Counted from the stretch's first letter, positions 27,343 to 38,592 are shown. The stretch: DNA of 64,000 bases from Ancylostoma caninum (GCA_037903475.1 JBAJFG010000070.1:653802-717801), one strand, 5' to 3'. Numbers and translations are program-made. Notes: a model not told the origin generated them from the letters alone.

Positions 27343-27364
27343 GGCAAGCTTGGGTAATTAAACC
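27343..27364 (-). other. SL1-like sequence (possible retroposed trans-spliced leader)
   Basis: The minus strand reads GGTTTAATTACCCAAG, identical to the first 16 nt of the nematode SL1 leader, and then CTTGCC where SL1 has TTTGAG. No SL RNA body follows: there is no splice donor and no Sm site pattern. Instead the frame beginning at the AAG reads KLALIASLLCHTYTQGQ, which looks like a secretory signal peptide without its Met. See the findings for the processed-pseudogene reading. Chance identity is unlikely but not excluded. Confidence 0.4.
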
Positions 27365-29334
27365 TCAACTGCAGCGGTTGCGAAACCGAAGAATTTGAAA
27401 AGAATTCCGAGTTCAGAGCGTTTGTTGATTGCGGTAAAGTGTTCCGCTAACCTCCAAATTTAATCGACTGAAAATGGTCAGCAGTGCCATGCTGCCAAGG
27501 TCGCAACCTACAATTACCTGAGGACATTAAGACGCCCATGGTTTTGAACTCACAAAACCGGCAATTGACCACAGCGACGGATTTTCGGATGACCACTGAA
27601 AGGAATTTCAGGGAGATTCGGGGGTCCATTCGAAATGTGGGAGGACTCCATCATGGTCTTAGGACTGCCTGTGGGAGGAAGTAAAGGTCACAGAAAAATT
27701 GGATTTTTACCTCACTATACATTTCTCCTATATACTGGGTTCTACATTCTGTAATTGCCATTACTACTGTGTATACTACATTACGGATGCGTTACGAACT
27801 GTGTGGCACCCCAGTAGGTCCTTCCAAATGGCCAAGAATTTACGTTCTTCGTTTGTTAGCAGCCCTCTCCTCTCACCTTCGCGCACCCTGTTCCAAAGAA
27901 TCAGAATAGGAAAACGAAAAGATCCATGAAGTCAGAGCTGAAATACAACGTAGGTCTACCTCTAAACAAAGGATTCCATTGCACAATCGCTAGAGCTACC
28001 CACCTTCCCATTAAAAATTATCCGTGCAACAGGAAATTTTCCAAATACCTTCCTAAAGATCTTGAGAAATTACTATCATTTCGCGAGCCGCAACACTACT
28101 ATTACCCATTTCGAACAAATTCGCTGGCGATTTTTATGGCTTCGCTGTCATTTTTAAGTTTTCCGTGATTTGATCCTTTACTTCTCTAATCGGAACCCTG
28201 AGGTTTTATGTACCAACCTCTCAAGGATAGCGTACCTCTTCAGGTTATTTTTTCGGCTGTGGACAGTGAAGGAACCATAATGCCTCATATGGGTCCAAGA
28301 AAAAATACTAGATGGATCAAAATGGTGATATTTCTATAAACAAGGGATTAAAATAGTAGCGGTCAACTTTTAGCAGACTCGTCCATTTATTTATTCCCGC
28401 TGTAGGAAGGTTTTTTTTTCGTTCCACTCTGAACAGTGATTTTTCATCCAGTGAGATTGCCTCCAAGTGAAGTGATCCCCTTCAACTCAGAAGCGATCTC
28501 ACTACATAAAAAATCCCTGTTCAAGATGGCGCTTTGCAGCAATTTGTCTACCAAGTATGCGCCACTTCATCTCGAGGTCAACGGCAAGCTTCGCGAAGAT
28601 GACAGTGATTTGTTCGCAAATCTTCGTAGAGTATTAATTATGATGAACATTATTATCTCAGCTCTTCTTCGACAGAAATGAAAGTGTATTGTTGGATGCG
28701 AAAAATGACTTTACAGGTTTCAATTTTTGATGTTGTTGGATATGAGTGGTACCAAGAGCCTGATCTCATTCTTATTTAACGTGCCAATTCTCCACAGTTG
28801 ACGGCTCCACAATGTGATTGTAAAAAACATCTTGTACACGAAAAAAAACACTATAAATAACCAACTAACCACTGACAAAAAATCTTTTAAAAAATTCTAC
28901 GGAACCACACCTCTTTCATGCCTGCTAAACTTTCATTCGCACTGGTCCTTCTATACCTACCTCAATTTGCCGGCCCAGAACTGCATTCGGTTATTATACC
29001 ACATCAATTGACAGGTGAAGCTAGAAGCGAATTGTTAGGGCGGTGGATACCTAACATCCGAAAATTCGCCCTTAGTCTACTCATTCTCATCGCATGTGTA
29101 GTGGCTTGCCCAATGTCATTCACCTGTCGTTGCGGTATTCTTCTAATACGGGCAGCTTGTCGTAACCCAGTGCATCAACTCTCATTGGTCTTCCTAGGAA
29201 TCTGTGGCCCCATTGAGAAGCATTTTGTACATCTACCTTGAAGTTCATGATGGAAGGAGAGTCTCATTTGTTCCGTTGTTTAACAAGTTTTGAGTTCGTT
29301 CTGTTCAATTTTCCTTCAAACTTCTGGTCATAGC
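27365..29334. other. Intergenic, no supported gene
   Basis: ORFs such as 28918-29241 (+) are open but show no recognisable domain. That one lies just upstream of a hairpin + AAAT tail and may be decayed retroelement sequence. No RNA gene found. Confidence 0.35.
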
Positions 29335-29379
29335 GCACTTTTTAGTGCATAAATGAAATAAATGAATAAATAAATAAAC
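29335..29379 (+). repeat. Hairpin + (AAAT)n tail of a retroelement
   Basis: GCAC-TTTTTA-GTGC is followed immediately by ATAAATGAAATAAATGAATAAATAAATAAA. This is one of the clearest examples of the hairpin-then-tail architecture in the window. Confidence 0.65.
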
Positions 29380-29717
29380 TTGGCCAACAAATAAGTGTAC
29401 GAGTACTGCTCCGTAGATGGATATTCAGCCGTAGTTTCAAAATTTCCTGCTCCACTTAATCATCGCACTAACGGCGGCAACGGACTCGAAGCCTTCCATC
29501 AAGGCTATAAATCCGTTCTTTCTGGCGTTCGACTCGTTACGCATATCGATCGGGATATGGTCGTAACGACCGAGCACCAAATCCTCAGATGACGCAATCC
29601 GCCCGGCTTCCTTCGGGTCATCGTACAGTGGCCGCGCGGGGTGAGCTGAACGGCTGGGAGGGGGATCTAGGAGCTAGAAAAATGACACTTTCCTGCTACA
29701 GGAGTATGTGCGCGCTA
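29380..29717. other. Unassigned open stretch between two tails
   Basis: An ORF at 29395-29592 (+) is less A/T-biased than its surroundings and contains VLSGVRLVTHIDRDMVVTTE. I do not recognise it. It lies between a plus-strand and a minus-strand retroelement tail and may belong to mobile DNA. Confidence 0.3.
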
Positions 29718-29750
29718 ATTATTTATTTATTAAATGCACATGAGGTGTGC
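29718..29750 (-). repeat. Hairpin + (AAAT)n tail of a retroelement
   Basis: On the minus strand GCACACCTCATGTGC is followed by ATTTAATAAATAAATAATT, the same layout in inverted orientation relative to the copy at 29335. Confidence 0.55.
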
Positions 29751-31293
29751 CAAGTAAAAAACAGAGGTGTAAATCATAGTAAGGCACAGTTGGTAGAAAA
29801 AAAATTGAGAATTGAACGGAAGAGCAAACATTTGCGACGATTGAAGAAGAAGAAAAAGAGAAAAATATTCATGGCATGTATCTATTCATGGCATCGCGAT
29901 TTTCCTTCTGTGATTGCATTCGTCATTGAGAATGGGGCAAACGTTTAGCAGAGAATATGAGACTACGTGGTAAAATTCGGGGTAAACGTCTTGATGAATG
30001 TTAAAAAAGAAGGTAAACTTTGGCGGTAAACACGATTACTAAGAGAAAACTCAATGATGAATGCTATCCCTGAAATCGGCATCTTCTTCCGACCATCAAC
30101 TTCACAAAATTGGCGTTATGGAAGTGATCAGCACATGAGAAGGACCCACAGTGCAAACCATAGCAGCGTCTTGAGACGCCGTATCTACCGCACGCTTGCC
30201 ATAACTCTGAAAAAAGGGAAATACATATGTAAGGTAAAAATTATGTATGTACAATATGCGATAACCTGCTGTGGGAAATGAAATATTTCGTTTCCGTGAC
30301 GAAATATTTAATTTCCATGACCACAAAACCAGGCTCAGAGAAATTTTCACAGTTGAAGTCGGTTCGATAGATTTTAGACTAAAAAAGCCAACAAATTTGC
30401 CAGATCCTTGACCTCTGGGTACAATTTTAGCGAGGTATTTCGAGAGTTTCGATTTTTGGATGGAGAAAGTAGAACAGTGTAGGAATAACAGCTAGTAACA
30501 GTGTTTCGAGAATGAGAGGGGAGTTGAAGCGGCTATGTACCCCCATATCCTTTCTGAAAATGCCTCGTATCGCTTTGCTAGCGAATTTAACTGAGAGTAG
30601 ACAGCTCAGTGAAGGAACACGATACAGTTACTATGTCATAACAGTAGAGAGGTTATCTCTATCTCGAAGAAGGAGCCGGAATTTTGGTACGAAAATAAAG
30701 TGGCTTTGAAAAGCAGCAGCAAAGTGGGACTCGCAATTGGTGTGGAAACGCAGACAAAAAAGGCACATCAGAAATTCCATGGCAGAAACGCAGAGCAACG
30801 TATCCATAACGGCACTCCGGAGCAGAACAGCAGGAAAACCAAAATGCCACCAGCAGAAAAGCCTCGTTTCTATTGAGAAATTTCCGACATAGTACCTGAG
30901 AGCATGATGATGATGAGTACTTGTTTGTCGAGGTGAGATTTCTCAGCGTATTCCTCAGTGCTTCCTCGTTTCCATGTCCTTTTTGCACTATCCTGTTAAC
31001 CACTTGTTTTTCGTGCAGAAATGATTATCAGCCGTTTGCACCTGCAGATAAAAGGTGCTTCTGCAGCGAATGAACATTCGTATAGGAGCTGTGTACTTTT
31101 TTTTTCAAAGTTCTGTACCAAGTGAGCACAAATCTATGTAGGTACTTGAAAGCTATTTTTTCAGCTATTGAAGGAGCGAATGGTGACACAGGATTCTCAA
31201 CAGAATCACGGAATACCGCTGAAATAGTAAATACAGAATTGAATAGAATAGAAGCAAATGCATATCATAACGTTTGTGTAACTCTTCCGGTGC
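29751..31293. other. Intergenic, no supported gene
   Basis: Contains the GGTAAAC / GGTAAACTTT motif cluster at about 29968-30040, shared with 3790-3990. No gene recognised. Confidence 0.4.
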
Positions 31294-31362
31294 AACTATG
31301 TAGTTCGACAAATAAATATTATAGAAACGTGCTGACAAATAAGTAGAGAAATAAATAAATGA
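31294..31362 (+). repeat. Hairpin + AAAT-rich tail (weaker example)
   Basis: AACTATGTAGTT is followed by CGACAAATAAATATT and, after an interruption, AGAGAAATAAATAAATG. It is less regular than the other copies. Confidence 0.4.
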
Positions 31363-31550
31363 TTACAGCAAATAGTTTCCGTTCCTAGAATAATACCTGT
31401 TCATAATACATGGTACATAGGTCACAGTACAACATTAGCTCAATTTTTTTCTCCCCCAGCAACACAAGCTTCTTCGGGATTATTCCCTATAAGTTAAAAA
31501 AGAAACAAAGTATCTTTGGAAAATAAGAACTTTTCTAGGAACTCTACGAG

Positions 31551-31595
31551 TTATTTATTTATTTATTTATTTATGTTATACATCATGACAAGTCA
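31551..31595 (-). repeat. Hairpin + (AAAT)n tail of a retroelement
   Basis: On the minus strand TGACTTGTCA is followed by TGATGTATAACATAAATAAATAAATAAATAA. The hairpin stem is short (about 5 bp), but the order is the same as at the other sites. Confidence 0.5.
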
Positions 31596-31907
31596 CAATG
31601 CAGCCCTGAGTTGGACTGGCCTCAGAACACAACTTCGTGGTGTAGAAGAAAACGTTTTCGTTTTTTTACTGTAATATTTACGCATTTTTGAAGTTTTCTT
31701 TCCATTACATATGTTTAGACTCCGTTTCGTGTATTACCCTTATACGGATTCTAAACATCTGAATATGCCTTTTCTGCACGCATCAGTAAGGGAAAAAAGG
31801 CACTTGAACGCCTAGTGGATGATTTGTGATTATACACACTTGATTTTCATTGAGAAATTGTGTCTTTGCATTTTTAAACTTTTAGATCCAGGGAAATCAC
31901 ATTAATA

Positions 31908-32794
31908 TTAGGTTGTAACATAAGTTTCCGCTGTTTTCGCATAGGCATTTTCAAAGGCTTCTAATAAATGAATAGCGATAAGATTTCGAGCATATTCAGA
32001 TCCCGTTTTAAAGCGCATGGCCCCGAACATTCTGGAATGTGGTATCTATTTTTACGTCTTATTCTGGAAATGTTACTGAGGAGTAAGCCCTTCAAGAATG
32101 CAAATTTTGTAACTGAGATTGCACGGATAATAATTTTACCATAACGTTGAATGAGACTAACCGTATTTGGGTAGTGTAATCTCGAGGCCATTCTTATTCT
32201 CCCTGATACTTTCCCTCCCCATTTTATCTCCAAGCGGTCTCAGGCATAGGTGCCAAACTTGGTAACCTAAAATTTCGATTATGCCGTTTTTCTCTCCGGA
32301 GTTGAAGCGAATTGAAGTGGAATTTCTTCCATTGTGGCTACGAACATCAGCCGTTTGCGAGCACTAATCGGTGGAATTTTGGGGCGAGTTCCATTCGCTC
32401 TGTGGATCACACCATTTTCTCACACCGCGAAGATCACCTTAATTTTGCTGATCGAACTCTCCAGAAAGGCGAAGAGTCCGCACAGGAATTTTTAATTGCG
32501 CATTATGTAAAATAAATCTAGCTCCAACTATGCGCCTGTTATCAGATCACAAGAATGTATACTGAGCGGGAACCGATTTGCCAAAGTCAGTGACCTCCAG
32601 CACTGCCCGGCTCAGTTCTTTGCCTCGCAATCAATGAGTTTCTGGAGCAAGGGAGTCGAGCTCCTGCTGTAAAAACAGCGAAAGCCAGCGACTGTTCTGG
32701 TCCATACCTCGATGGGTATCTCTTGTTATTTGATTTTATATAATTTTTTTTCATCGAAAATTTCAAAACAGCGGAAACTTATGTTACAATCTAA
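31908..32794 (+). mobile_element. Mariner-family transposon relic (887 bp)
   Basis: The ends are inverted copies, TTAGGTTGTAACATAAGTTT on the left and its complement on the right, with the target TA on both sides. A frame near 32575-32700 contains the C-terminal mariner-like run FFASQSMSFWSKG, interrupted by stops. The element is shorter than the ~1.3 kb usual for mariners and the catalytic core is not recognisable, so it is a deleted, dead copy. Its ends differ from those of the three other mariner relics here, so it is a separate subfamily. Confidence 0.75.
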
Positions 32795-33239
32795 TATTAT
32801 GATCGAGTAAATGCGCTCTTATTGTTTGTAGTTGTCGCTTTGTTTATCGTTTCTACTGTTTGTTTGCAAAACTACAGTCACTCCAAGGAGTTCACCCCCT
32901 TCCTCCTCCACAAGACCCAAAACCAAAGATGACAGTCCAGCCAATAAACCTTCCTGAGATATGAGGACGGATGTCCTCCAATGTTCTCATATTTTGTCCG
33001 AGTACATATTTACCATCAAAGAGCAGTTTTCACGAAAAGTAATGCTGATAAGAGGACATACAGAGGACGCTATATAAAAGACCTACTTGCAGGGGACACC
33101 GAACAATGATCCCACTCAAACTGAAGGTTTTTTTCAGAACCAGCTTTTACATACGAAATTACCTCAATACTACGTTGTTATTTCTTAAACAAGTATTCGG
33201 AGTAGTATTTATAGACGGGAAGGATTTACTGCCAGAGCA
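32795..33239. other. Upstream region of the lysozyme gene
   Basis: No gene. A TATATAAAAG box lies at about 33071, roughly 170 nt before the start codon, and could be a core promoter element. This is a sequence match only. Confidence 0.35.
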
Positions 33240-34583
33240 ATGATTATAGTCACCCTGTGTCTTCTGCTGCTCAACATTGCACATTCTTCTCCCGTTTATG
33301 AAGTAAGCTTGAGTCCCGTTTGGGTTTTCGACTCCTAGGTTCTAATGAACAGTGTAATTGCGACAGTTCTACGTACAGGACAAACTCGCCCATGCAGCTG
33401 AGGTCATCGGAGAAGTCACCCCCTCCCAGATGGCCTGTCTTCGTAACGAGCAGTACATAGTTGCACTTACTGAGTAGGTCTCTGGAAGTTGGCGTTGTAT
33501 TTCAGATATCAAAATCAAGTCACCAAATTATAGAGCATACTCCAACGGCGAATTCAAACAGGATGCAGTTCCAACTGCTTGGAACGCTGTCTATAGTAAG
33601 TAAAGTACTTTATTCTTCAGCTCAGACCCTAATTTGTCATATTTTAATAGCTAACATGGGGATCGAGGTCTATATGACACCGGATGCCACACTCGAGAAG
33701 AGTGCTAAACAGCAAGTTGATGAGACCATCACAGGGCTCATCTCCAAGGGCCTGACCGTCACTGATCTCTGGATTAAGGTTCGTCACGTTAGGGTGTTCA
33801 CAGGTTTGTCGCCATGTTTGGGTAGGAAGAAATGAATAGAGAATGATAAGTGTAAAATTAAGGTCACAGATCTATCTAAGTGGACTCCGAGCATCTCTTT
33901 CAACAATGTTTTCCTGATTGAATTGGTTGATGCCGTGAAGGTACGAAACTAATAACTCCAGCCATCGAGACCTGCACGACGCAGTATATCCCGCGGCGGC
34001 GCGGCTAGGCTTGGACGGAGAGCGAGAGGGCGAGCACTGGTCGCGGGATGCGTCAGACAGTCAGAGTACCGCGCCGCAGCGGAGCGTACTGCGTCGCGCA
34101 CCCCTCAATAGCTTGCGTTCTCTTTAGCTGAATTTTGTACCTATACATATTTCCAGGCACATGGCAGAAAAGTTGGAATCATCACTAGCTCTGAAGCGTT
34201 CTATAAGATCACTCCTGGACTAGACCATTATTCAGATGACGTCAAACTCTGGTTTGAAAATAGATTCATACTACATAGTAGCGCTCTCACAATAAAACTA
34301 GACTGTTTAAGAAAATAGTGATGTCTTAGGTATGGTGATTCTAAACCAGTGATGTGCAACGGTACAGAAGGAACCAACTTCGAAGACTTCAAGCCATTCG
34401 CTGGCTGGTCGAAGCCAGATGCCAAAGAGTACTGCGTTGGAGCGAAGGTCTGCGGTATCACCATTAATGGGTAGGAATTGCTCTGCATTTTTTTTTCAAC
34501 AATCATTGTCAACAGTTTTAAAAGAAACTTTTCGTTTCAGTAATGTTGTTTCGGCCGGTTCCATCTGGACTCCATCCTCATAA
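33240..34583 (+). CDS. Secreted GH25-type (nematode lys family) lysozyme-like protein
   Basis: Proposed exons are 33240-33302, 33367 to about 33451 or 33473, 33506-33595, 33651-33778, 33863-33940, 34157-34251, 34330-34470 and 34541-34583, about 230-240 residues in total. The N-terminus MIIVTLCLLLLNIAHSSPV is a signal peptide. Further blocks are MGIEVYMTP, LWIKVTDLSKW, AVKAHGRKVGIITS, KITPGLDHY, FEDFKPFAGWSKP and AKVCGITING. Their order and spacing match nematode lys proteins, a GH25-fold (protist-type) family that cleaves bacterial peptidoglycan or has lost that activity, usually in gut or secretions. The segment aligned with the catalytic D-x-E of active members reads IKV, so catalysis may be absent (inference). 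The exon 2/3 junction is ambiguous: the donor GTAGGT (33474) shifts the frame to a stop, whereas GTAACG (33452) keeps it open. Intron 5 carries a GC-rich palindrome. Confidence 0.75.
33970..34108. repeat. GC-rich palindromic insertion in lysozyme intron 5
   Basis: The left side CACGACGCAGTATATCCCGC and the right side GCGGAGCGTACTGCGTCGCG are imperfect inverted copies, about 35 bp per arm. It is strongly CpG-rich in an A/T-rich intron and probably a MITE. Target duplication not resolved. Confidence 0.55.
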
Positions 34584-34642
34584 GCAGTTATCGCTCAGTT
34601 AGTGGTAGCAGACATGAACGAGCAAAAAAAGAACAAAAAAAA

Positions 34643-34648
34643 AATAAA
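34643..34648 (+). promoter_or_regulatory. Likely polyadenylation signal of the lysozyme gene
   Basis: AATAAA lies 60 nt after the TAA stop codon at 34581-34583. A second AATAAA follows at about 34680. Confidence 0.5.
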
Positions 34649-34855
34649 TGTTCACCTATAAGAATGCGTGTACCAGCATAATAAAAGTATGTACTCTACC
34701 AGGGAATCTGGAGGGGCTAATTATTCACTGCAACAAAATTCAGTGATAAATTTATGCAATAACGATGTATTAAGAATGATCTCAACAGACAGTCTCAGTC
34801 AAAAGGCAAAAGATGAAGAGAAGAAGAGATTGACGTTACAGTTTATTTCTGCATA

Positions 34856-35125
34856 CAGTGGACGTCAATGGCGTTGGCCCATCTGCGGCCTCGCGAAGGA
34901 CGTCGCGCAACCGCGCCGCGCGCGCCGTAACCTGTGTATCCTGCTGCTGTTATGCAATTTCTACCAGCTTTTCTACCTGATTTTGAGGATTTTCGACTAA
35001 GCCGGGAAGAAAAGACCCTAGAAATAACATTCCGACGGCGACGGCACCGACCTTGGCGCGCGCGGCGCGGTCGCGCTGCCTCCTTCTCGTGGCCGTGGAT
35101 GGGCCAGCGCTATTGCCGTCCACTG
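34856..35125 (+). mobile_element. Tc1-type MITE, copy 1 (270 bp)
   Basis: It begins CAGTGGACGTCAATGGCGTT and ends with the inverted copy ...CCGTCCACTG, with TA on both sides. CAGTG ends and a TA target are the Tc1/mariner signature. The inside is CpG-rich (GCGCCGCGCGCGCC) and has no ORF of note. A second copy of exactly the same length lies at 36474-36743 in the opposite orientation. Confidence 0.85.
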
Positions 35126-35412
35126 TACATATTGAACATAAATGAATTTCTTCTCCAAAGAAGAAAAACTGAATATATTACTGGTAACACGTTGCAGAGA
35201 TGATACTCAGCACTTAGTACGGCTAAACTGATGACGAAAATCTGAGTCCCAACTATTGGAAAGAAGTGACATTTCAGTTGCTGTAAGACCAAACGTTTAC
35301 AAAACTCTCTTTTCTTTCGAGAGAAGCAAAACTGCTCTGTTCTGAGGTACTGGTAGCTTCAAATGGAGCTCCAGTAGTTTCCTTGTTTCCCCTGCTGCTT
35401 TCAGGCTTAATA

Positions 35413-35966
35413 TTGGGTTGGGCAATAAGTTCATGCGGTTTTTTTTTTCAACTCAATTTTTCACGGGGATTTGATCTAACTCCGATAGCCTTTCATGGGT
35501 CATCTTGTAGAGCTTGTTTCGCTCTTTACGAACATTATAATCAGTTTTTCCAATTCTCGCTACTTCTCATATCCTGTCGAATAAAATATGACCCTCCAAT
35601 TCGACAAGAATTCGACAAGGGCGTACATCCCCGACACCTCCAACAGTTCCACTACAATAGAGGAACAAATGCAGCTTAAGCTGCTGCGGATGTTAACAGC
35701 GTCTAAGTGGAAGCCACTACTGTTGAAGGGACAGTGCAGAAGAAAATGTCTGCTTCAGAGAGGTCGATTTTGGGCTAAAGGGTGCATCTTGTTCTGTACG
35801 CACAGTTTGTAGAGTTATGAGACTATATTTCGCAAGGATTTGCTCTAGATGTGAAGAAGAAGTGCTACGGATATTAATTCTCAAGAAAACCTGGGTTCAA
35901 CTAGTCCACTTCGTGAAAATACATTGAATGCTCAGAAAAACCGCACGAGCTTATTGCCCAACCTAA
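35413..35966 (+). mobile_element. Mariner-family transposon relic (554 bp)
   Basis: The ends TTGGGTTGGGCAATAAGTTC and the inverted copy ending ...TTATTGCCCAACCTAA are flanked by TA. Inside, one frame reads FHYNRGTNAA and then, past a stop, a frame equivalent to the N-terminal helix-turn-helix part of mariner transposases. The catalytic DD34D region is deleted. It shares its ends with the relics at 49614 and 62368, but its inside differs. Confidence 0.8.
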
Positions 35967-36473
35967 TAAGACCAAAGGTTATGGCGACGGATGCAGGGAC
36001 GACCCAGAAGTGATGTCCTGAGAAATAATGTGCAACAGCTCATGCGCATCCGGCCAGGGGAGATGCATTTGACCAAAAAAAAATCCACTACTCGAAAAGT
36101 ATATATTAGGAAGGTCGAGGAAATATGTGAATGTGCGCTGCTTTCGTTAGCCTGATCGTTAGCTGTGTTCAAATTTTTGGAGGAGTATGTATATTCATTT
36201 CAAAGGGAGATTCTAGGCACATCTACAGAAATGTGAAATGCTTAGTATTACTTGATTTTTCGGACCAATTGGATAGTATTAAAAGAGTATAAACAGAATA
36301 GAGACGAAGGTGTTTTTCAGTATTGAGTGACATAATGACGATGCACAATCTCCCTCAACAGAACATGGCAGAGCCGATTTTCTGTGTGCTAATCGGGTAT
36401 TGCCTATCATAGCAGAGAAATTGGCATTGGTGTTCATACATTTTTGGTCGTGTTTGCAATAAGAAAATAACTA

Positions 36474-36743
36474 CAGTGGACGTTAATGACGCTGGCCCAT
36501 CTGCGGCCTCGAGAAGGACGCCGCGCAAACGCGCCGCGCTCATCGGGATCGGCGTCCTGTGCTGCCGGAATGCTAGTCCTAGGCGCTTTTCTTCCCGATT
36601 CGGTCGAAAATCCCTAAAACGGGTAGAAAAGCTGCTAGAAATAGCATAACAGCAGTAGAAAACATCGGTTATGACGCGCGCGGCGCGGTTGCGGGGCGTC
36701 CTGCTCGAGGCCGTGTATGGGCCACCTCCATTGACGCTCACTG
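36474..36743 (-). mobile_element. Tc1-type MITE, copy 2 (270 bp)
   Basis: It starts CAGTGGACGTTAATGACGCT and ends ...TTGACGCTCACTG, flanked by TA. Its interior matches the reverse complement of the copy at 34856-35125 throughout, for example a TAGAAAAGCTGCTAGAAAT segment. The two MITEs are therefore in opposite orientation, 1.35 kb apart, with a mariner relic between them. Confidence 0.85.
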
Positions 36744-38329
36744 TAATTCTTTTCTATCTTTCGCCTAGCCGACGATGAGACGGCGCTGGCTATCAATCCT
36801 CGCCGGTTTTTTAATGTTTGAGTGGAACCACGGAGACTACACTCTAGCCTAGGGAACTACGCCCTCTGCGCTTTTATTGTCGGCTATTTTCAACGCTGTC
36901 AACTGAAGAGAGCGTTTTCCTCGGTGCACATTCCAGTCCTGAAACAGCTTCCTATGTTCCCATTTCGTACGTTCGATAGTAACTTCATTATACAATCTTT
37001 CCATGATCTTTTGAATTCTAGTGACTGGTGGACAGATGCCTACATCCATTTTCTACACTTTTTCTTATTTCCAAGGCTTATCTGTGTCTCGAAACAATTA
37101 CTAAGAAGCATTTCATCTCGAATTGAGCGATATCCTATATATTCATGAGGCTACAGTCGACGAGAGGGAGGGGTAGGAGAGAGCATCCTTATAAATATTT
37201 CAAAAGCCACGATAGTTGAGTATTGAAACCTATTCTCTACCTTTCCGGCCTGTCTTCTCGAGTAGTGCACACTTTCTCGTGTTCCCTTTTTTCCCCTTCA
37301 TTTAATTTCTCTCCAAATATATTACCTCATAAAACGGACTATTGTTACATGAACCTTTTTACCCATGTAACACCACACTTTCTCATTTCTTCTTTTTTCC
37401 TCTACTTTTGAGTCCTCCCCCTCTCCCCCCTCTGAAAAAAAGTAACAATGGTATTGTAAATGAGAAATTTTTGATTTGTGCTGCATTCTTATGCCTGCTG
37501 TTCTGTATTGTTAACGGCGTTTGGGATCGATCAAAGACTATTGAGGTGGGGTGGACTATAGACGGTTCAGGAAGGAGCGAGCATCGGTGAATTCTTGCGT
37601 CACCGCCCGCCTAGCGCTACGCCACGAACGCGGCGCGGCAGACCAGCAGGACGCCGTTGCTGTTGCGCGTTGTTTTCCATCGTTTCCGTGTGATTTTGCC
37701 TTCATCACTAAATGCGTGTGTGAAAATATGTATAAGCAAAACATCAATATCAGCAGCACTCGACAACCACAGGACCCAGCCGGTCTGCCGCATCGCGTAG
37801 CTGGTGCGGCGCGGTAGACCTGACGGGCGGCAGCCTGTAACGGAAGACTGATCGGCCGGCACTGCACGATTCTGACTATCTGGTGAGTGTCAGTGGATAC
37901 TAGTAGGAGAGGAGACTGAGTTTCCCAGTGTAAATTAAAATTTCCCAGCCGTGTATAATTGAAGTCACCCTGAATCAGTTTTGGTTCTTCGCTGGCACTG
38001 CGTCGCATCCTCAATCTCCTGTCCTGACACATTCTGACACTCGTTGCGTTAACAAGTTAAGACGGAGAATAATCGTCAGGTGCTCGTCAGCACGTATCCG
38101 AACCAATTAACCGCATTGCAGTGGTGTTGCTTGGTAATATCAATGAAATTTGAGGATGCGCAGACAACTAGACTGTCACGTTGCGTGTGCTGTAGTGCGT
38201 GTTAGCACACCTTGGCCACAGAAGTCTCCTGTACATGCAGCTAAAGTTGAAACCTAGCATCTTCGTTGTTCACTCATTCGCAAAGGTCGAAATATTTGCG
38301 GAACTCCCATTGATTTCTCAGAAACTCAA
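36744..38329. other. Intergenic with a GC-rich block
   Basis: No supported gene. 37585-37845 is GC/CpG-rich, and its ends are imperfect inverted copies around CGGCGCGGCAGACC / GGTCTGCCGC; it is possibly a MITE like the one in the lysozyme intron. ORFs at 36822-37148 are open but unrecognised. Confidence 0.4.
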
Positions 38330-38592
38330 AAACAAGTTGTAGGCCCCGCTTTGCCCAAGAACAACTTGCAAACAAGCTTTTAACTGGCAAATCGTTGTCG
38401 ACAAGTTTGACGTCATCATGCCACCCAAAACCAAGTTGTTGACAAGCTTTTCTCCCGACAACTTGTCGACAAGGAAGAGAAAAAACAAGTTGTCGACAAG
38501 GAAGTGCATAGCCAAGTTGTCGACTAGCTTTGGGGGAAGCAAGTTTCAAATGCGATCAGACACTTGCTCCCCAAATGCTTGTCGACAAATTG
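38330..38592. repeat. Array of palindromic AAGTTGTCGACAAG motifs
   Basis: At least five sites contain TTGTCGACAA or a one-base variant (about 38394, 38434, 38463, 38488, 38514 and 38580), with further half-sites CAAGTTGT / ACAACTTG. Spacing is about 25-40 bp. The unit is itself a palindrome, so both strands show open frames with repeating LSTRK or LVDNL words. This is an irregular minisatellite or a cluster of binding sites; I know of no match. Confidence 0.6.

Noticed and set aside
36822..37148. Opposite-strand ORFs thought to be an RT or LINE piece
   Set aside because: Words such as ALKIADNKSAEG superficially resemble an RT motif, but no further RT motif follows in either frame.
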